38,231 nucleotides of DNA, from positions 1-38,231 of the forward strand of contig CAIPBW010000043.1 in assembly GCA_903863395.1 (NCBI GenBank), read 5' to 3'. The translations under genes were made by a program, and so were the position numbers. Of the stretch, positions 35,118 through 38,231 are shown piece by piece (within the stretch, counting starts at the first letter, position 1; every line of letters begins with the position of its first letter). The notes beneath the pieces were generated by a model that searched no databases, was not told where the DNA came from, and saw only the letters and a program-made list of their open reading frames with translations. This DNA is from an uncultured beta proteobacterium. Lineage in GTDB: Bacteria > Pseudomonadota > Gammaproteobacteria > Burkholderiales > Burkholderiaceae_C.

Positions 35118-35567
35118 ATGAAGTGCCCGTTTTGCAGCCATAGCGAAACCCAGGTGGTGGAGACCCGGGTGTCCGAAGACGGGGACTTCATCCGGCGCCG
35201 ACGCCGCTGCACGGCGTGCGAAAAGCGCTTTACCACCTACGAGCGCCCGGACGTCACCTTCCCGAGCATCGTCAAGAAGGACGGGCGACGCATCGAGTAC
35301 GAGCGCGCCAAGCTGCAGGCGTCGATGAACCTGGCGCTGCGCAAGCGCCCGGTGAGCACCGAGCAGATCGACAGCGCCATTGAGCGCATCGAAGAAAAGC
35401 TGCTCAGCCTAGCGCTGCGCGAAGTGCCGTCGGGGCGCATCGGCGAACTGGTGATGCGCGAGTTGAAGAAGCTCGACAAGGTCGCCTACGTGCGCTTTGC
35501 CAGCGTGTACCGCAGCTTTGAGGATATTGACGAGTTCAAGACCCTGGTGGACGAGGTGCGGCGCTAG
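35118..35567 (+). CDS. nrdR: Transcriptional repressor NrdR
   Basis: The 149-residue protein has an N-terminal zinc ribbon (C3, C6, C31, C34) followed by an ATP-cone domain beginning near residue 49 ([20 protein letters not shown]). It represses ribonucleotide reductase genes when bound to adenine nucleotides, with the zinc ribbon binding NrdR boxes. Coupling to glyA is a conserved order. Through this arrangement the riboswitch may also raise NrdR, which would connect dNTP supply with one-carbon status; this is inference. Confidence 0.97.
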   Translation: MKCPFCSHSETQVVETRVSEDGDFIRRRRRCTACEKRFTTYERPDVTFPSIVKKDGRRIEYERAKLQASMNLALRKRPVSTEQIDSAIERIEEKLLSLALREVPSGRIGELVMRELKKLDKVAYVRFASVYRSFEDIDEFKTLVDEVRR

Positions 35568-35617
35568 GCACGGGCCCCATACACCTCTCGTCCGGTCGTT
35601 CCAACCGTTCGTCACCT

Positions 35618-35645
35618 GCTGCCCCACCCTCGGACGGGGGGCGGC
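35618..35645 (+). terminator. GC hairpin after nrdR
   Basis: GCTGCCCC (35618-35625) pairs with GGGGCGGC (35638-35645), one G-T pair included, over a 12-nt loop. No T-run follows, so it is at best a pause or 3'-end hairpin, located between nrdR and the pilin operon. Confidence 0.3.
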
Positions 35646-35658
35646 CTAGACTGAACCC

Positions 35659-36195
35659 ATGCGCAAAATACGTGGGTTTACCTTGATAGAAGCCATGGTG
35701 GTGGTTGCCATCGTTGCCATTCTGGTCAGTCTGGCAGCGCCCTCGTTTTCCAGCCTGATTCAGGCCAACACCATCAGCAACAGCGTCAACACGCTGCTCT
35801 CGGACATGCGTTATGCCCGCAGCGAGTCCATCCGGCGCGGCGGCGACGTGGTGATGTGCCGCAGCGCAACCCCCGAAAGCAGCGGGGCAACCTGCAGCAG
35901 CGGCAACTGGAACAGCGGCTGGATTGTCTTTCACGACCTCGACGGCGACGGCGTGAAAGACGCCACCGACCCGATCCTGCGCGTGCAAGCCCCCTTGAGC
36001 GCGATCGACACCATCAGCGCCACGGGCTCGGAATACCGGTTCCGTTTTAGCGCCACCGGACGTTTGCCGGTGAGCGAGGCCACCACGCTCACGTTTGGCG
36101 GCAGCAATTTTGAGTCCCACATTCAGCGCAAAGTGTGCGTGAGCGTGGGCGGGCGCGGGCGCATTGCGGGTGATGGCAGTTCAAGTTGCTCGTAA
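35659..36195 (+). CDS. fimT: Type IV minor pilin, GspH/FimT family
   Basis: The 178-residue protein begins with a very short leader and the prepilin cleavage site G|FTLIEA (cleaved after G6, E5 of the mature protein intact). A 20-residue hydrophobic helix and a GspH-like domain follow (DMRYARSESIRRGGDVVMCRS, WNSGWIVFHDLDGDG). The C-terminal region has two cysteines likely to form a disulfide. Minor pilins of this type prime type IV pilus assembly in the inner membrane. It is the first gene of a fimT-pilV-pilW-pilX order, which normally continues with pilY1 and pilE beyond the window. Confidence 0.93.
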   Translation: MRKIRGFTLIEAMVVVAIVAILVSLAAPSFSSLIQANTISNSVNTLLSDMRYARSESIRRGGDVVMCRSATPESSGATCSSGNWNSGWIVFHDLDGDGVKDATDPILRVQAPLSAIDTISATGSEYRFRFSATGRLPVSEATTLTFGGSNFESHIQRKVCVSVGGRGRIAGDGSSSCS

Positions 36196-36199
36196 GACC

Positions 36200-36781
36200 A
36201 TGCGCCACCTCTCCCATCCCCAACGCGGTGCCACCTTGATCGAGGTGCTGGTAGCGGTGCTGATCTTGTCGTTTGGCCTGTTGTCGCTGGGCGGCATGCT
36301 GTCGTTTGCGGTGCAGTTGCCCAAGTTGTCGGGCTACCGCTCCACGGCCGCCAATCTGGCAGCCAGCCACGTGGAGCGCATCCGCGCCAACCCCGAGGGC
36401 TTTGCCAACCCGGACGGAAGCGGCGGCAGTTACGCGGCCGGACTGAATGAAACGTCGGGCTGGTCATTCACCACCATTGCGGTCTCTGGCAGCAATTGCA
36501 GTTACACCGGCACGCAGTGCGTCGCCTCCACCCTGGCGGCCAGAGACATCAACGAGTTTCGCAACGCCGTGCGGCGCGAACTTCCCGCAGGCGACATGAT
36601 CACCAAGTGCAGCACCACGCCCTGCCTCAAGACCTCGTACGGCGAACTCTGGGTGGTCTGGCAGGAGCCGTCCACCTTTGCGCTGCTGGACGCCTCCAAC
36701 GGGAATTGCCCGCAGGAAGCCATCACGGCCTACAGCAGTCCGGCACCCGCGTGCCTGTACCTCCGGTTCAAGGTGGAGTGA
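36200..36781 (+). CDS. pilV: Type IV pilus modification protein PilV
   Basis: The 193-residue prepilin-like protein has a ten-residue leader ending in G|ATLIEV, then a hydrophobic segment LVAVLILSFGLLSLGGMLSF. The rest fits the PilV family (AANLAASHVERIRANPEGFA, then a Cys-containing C-terminal part). I chose the ATG at 36200, 4 bp after the fimT stop, because it gives a normal short leader. An upstream ATG at 36173 overlaps fimT and would give a 19-residue leader. The stop is immediately followed by pilW. Confidence 0.9.
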   Translation: MRHLSHPQRGATLIEVLVAVLILSFGLLSLGGMLSFAVQLPKLSGYRSTAANLAASHVERIRANPEGFANPDGSGGSYAAGLNETSGWSFTTIAVSGSNCSYTGTQCVASTLAARDINEFRNAVRRELPAGDMITKCSTTPCLKTSYGELWVVWQEPSTFALLDASNGNCPQEAITAYSSPAPACLYLRFKVE

Positions 36782-36782
36782 G

Positions 36783-37784
36783 ATGCGCAGCACACCACCG
36801 CTTCACCTACCACGCAACGCATCTGCGGCGCGCGGGTTTTCGCTGATCGAACTGATGATCTCGCTGGCCATCGGGCTGGTGATTGCCATTGCCGCGATGT
36901 CGGCCTATATGGGCGCGTCCAGTGCCAGCAAGATGACCGATGCGCAAAGCCGCATGAACGAAGACGCCCAGGCCGCGCTGAGCATTCTGGCGCAGCAAGT
37001 GCGCATGGCAGGCACCAACCCGGCGCAGCCCAACCGCGATCCTGCCTTCGCACGCAACCCGGTGTACACGCCCTACCCGCTCAACGCCAGCAGTGCCAGC
37101 TACACCACCACCGGCACCCTGTCGGCATTTGCCCTGCGCGGTTGCGACGGCACATTCGGCAACATCACCAGTGCGGCCAACCTCGACGCCCTGACCTGTA
37201 CGGGCGCAAGCACCCAGCCGGATTCGATTGCGGTCAGCTACGAAGCCGACCGCTACAACACCGTGCCTTCGGGCACCTCGGCGGGTGACTGCCTGGGCTA
37301 CGCCGCACCCACCCTGAGCGCCACCTTTTCGCAAGGCACATCCAACAGCGCCACCTTCTGGGTGGTGGACAACCGCTTCTACATCCGCAACTCTTCGGCC
37401 GGTGTTCCCAACCTCTATTGCAAGGGCAACAACAGCGGTGCATCGGCGCAACCGCTGGTGGAGAACATCGAAGACCTGCAGTTGACCTACGGCACCATGA
37501 GCGCCAGCGCAACGTCTGCCAGCGCGCCGGTGGCGGGCTATCTGTCGGCCACCGAAGTCGTCACCGAAACCAGCCTGGCGGCATTGGCCAACGACGCGGC
37601 GCGCTGGGCCAAGGTACTCACGGTGCGCATCTGCGTGGTGGCGCGCAGCGAGAGCCCCATCCTCGACGGCGGCGCATCGGGTGCCTATTACCAATGCGAC
37701 GGAACGCTTGACAGCTCCAAGACCGACCGCCGCCTGCGCCACGCCTACGCCACCACCGTGGTGCTGCGCAACCGCCGCAACTAA
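36783..37784 (+). CDS. pilW: Type IV pilus assembly protein PilW
   Basis: The 333-residue protein has an N-terminal prepilin motif G|FSLIELMISLAIGLVIAIAAMSAY (cleavage after residue 18), then the conserved DAQSRMNEDAQAALSILAQQVRMAG. A long Ser/Thr/Asn/Ala-rich middle part and several cysteines follow. PilW is a larger minor pilin that sits near the pilus tip complex with PilX and PilY1. The ATG is 1 bp after the pilV stop. The length is within the family range. The central domain is less conserved and could determine surface properties. Confidence 0.9.
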   Translation: MRSTPPLHLPRNASAARGFSLIELMISLAIGLVIAIAAMSAYMGASSASKMTDAQSRMNEDAQAALSILAQQVRMAGTNPAQPNRDPAFARNPVYTPYPLNASSASYTTTGTLSAFALRGCDGTFGNITSAANLDALTCTGASTQPDSIAVSYEADRYNTVPSGTSAGDCLGYAAPTLSATFSQGTSNSATFWVVDNRFYIRNSSAGVPNLYCKGNNSGASAQPLVENIEDLQLTYGTMSASATSASAPVAGYLSATEVVTETSLAALANDAARWAKVLTVRICVVARSESPILDGGASGAYYQCDGTLDSSKTDRRLRHAYATTVVLRNRRN

Positions 37785-37808
37785 GGCTTCCATACGCTGG
37801 CAGATTCC

Positions 37809-38231
37809 ATGGCACGCTCCACCACAGTCCCCGCCCAGACCTTGACCGCGCACACGGCTACGCGTGCGCGTCGGGCACGTGCACAGCGCGGCGTGGTGCT
37901 GCTGATCGCCATGATCTTGTTGATCGTGATTTCGCTGCTGGCGGTTACCGGCATGCGCGGTGCCGCGTCAAGCGAGAGCGTGGCAGGCAATGTGCGCACC
38001 ACCGAACTGGCCACGCAGGCCGCCGAGATTGCGCTGCGCCACTGCGAGTCTTCGGCCATCAAGCTCACCAAGCTGATCGCCAACCCGTCTGACACCTCGG
38101 CCGAAGCCACCTACGCCACCACGCTGGTCGAAGCCAACGTATTGCGCGCCGCCACCGCCGAGCAATGGAAAGACACGGCGGTCTGGGACAGCACCTCGAC
38201 CAGCGTCTATGTGCTGCCATCCGAGTTGGTC
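37809..38231 (+). CDS. pilX: Type IV pilus assembly protein PilX, N-terminal part
   Basis: 141 codons are visible to the window edge, with no stop. The N-terminus has a basic stretch, then QRGVVLLIAMILLIVISLLAVTG, which is the PilX N-terminal membrane helix (no glutamate at position 5). It is followed by the family's ESVAGN segment and a cysteine in AAEIALRHCES. PilX is a minor pilin-like protein that joins PilW and PilY1 in priming pilus assembly. It starts 24 bp after the pilW stop, so the operon is continuous. Confidence 0.88.
   Translation, partial: MARSTTVPAQTLTAHTATRARRARAQRGVVLLIAMILLIVISLLAVTGMRGAASSESVAGNVRTTELATQAAEIALRHCESSAIKLTKLIANPSDTSAEATYATTLVEANVLRAATAEQWKDTAVWDSTSTSVYVLPSELV

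Overview
The window is GC-rich and densely packed. Its gene content (TilS, LysC and AccA in a row, a DUF349 protein, a ZTP-type leader before glyA followed by nrdR, and a fimT-pilV-pilW-pilX minor pilin set) points to a betaproteobacterium of the Burkholderiales, most likely Comamonadaceae. This assignment rests on protein-family resemblance and layout, not on a marker-gene comparison.

Layout. 1-2340 (-) is a truncated M16 zinc peptidase. 2511-5537 (+) holds molybdate-transporter genes modB and modC (no modA in view), then an HI0933-type flavoprotein. 5571-6501 holds rpsU with a structured leader, then yqeY. pmbA (-) and darP-mogA (+) diverge from overlapping start codons. cysE and trmJ (-) diverge from suhB (+). 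11801-14710 (-) is a large PAS-GGDEF-EAL protein that diverges from a nitronate-monooxygenase-family gene. A repeat-rich spacer (15800-16020) precedes a three-gene NitT/TauT-type ABC transporter (-) and a small lipoprotein (-). tRNA-Ser(GCU), lysC, tilS, accA, a DNA glycosylase and cysS all lie on the minus strand, interrupted by a 45-bp tandem palindromic repeat. From 25418 a plus-strand run carries a TPR protein, two cyclophilins and lpxH. It converges on a DUF349 plus GAF/HD-GYP pair (-). The last part (+) is a membrane-anchored SLT transglycosylase with a long leader, a ZTP riboswitch with glyA and nrdR, and the start of a type IV pilus minor pilin operon that runs off the window.

Most genes are conserved housekeeping functions: translation, tRNA modification, amino-acid, one-carbon and fatty-acid metabolism, and protein folding. 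Three themes recur. Molybdenum use is represented by modBC and mogA. Cyclic-di-GMP turnover is represented by a protein with intact GGDEF and EAL domains and by an HD-GYP protein; these may connect to the pilus genes, but that is inference. RNA or palindrome-based regulation and repeats make up most of the non-coding DNA.

I found no prophage, IS transposase, CRISPR array or clearly new multi-gene system. The most informative non-coding elements are the ZTP riboswitch before glyA, the candidate rpsU leader with competing stems, the 45-bp hairpin repeats before accA, the 27-bp inverted repeat before the riboswitch, and the repeat cluster at 15800-16020.
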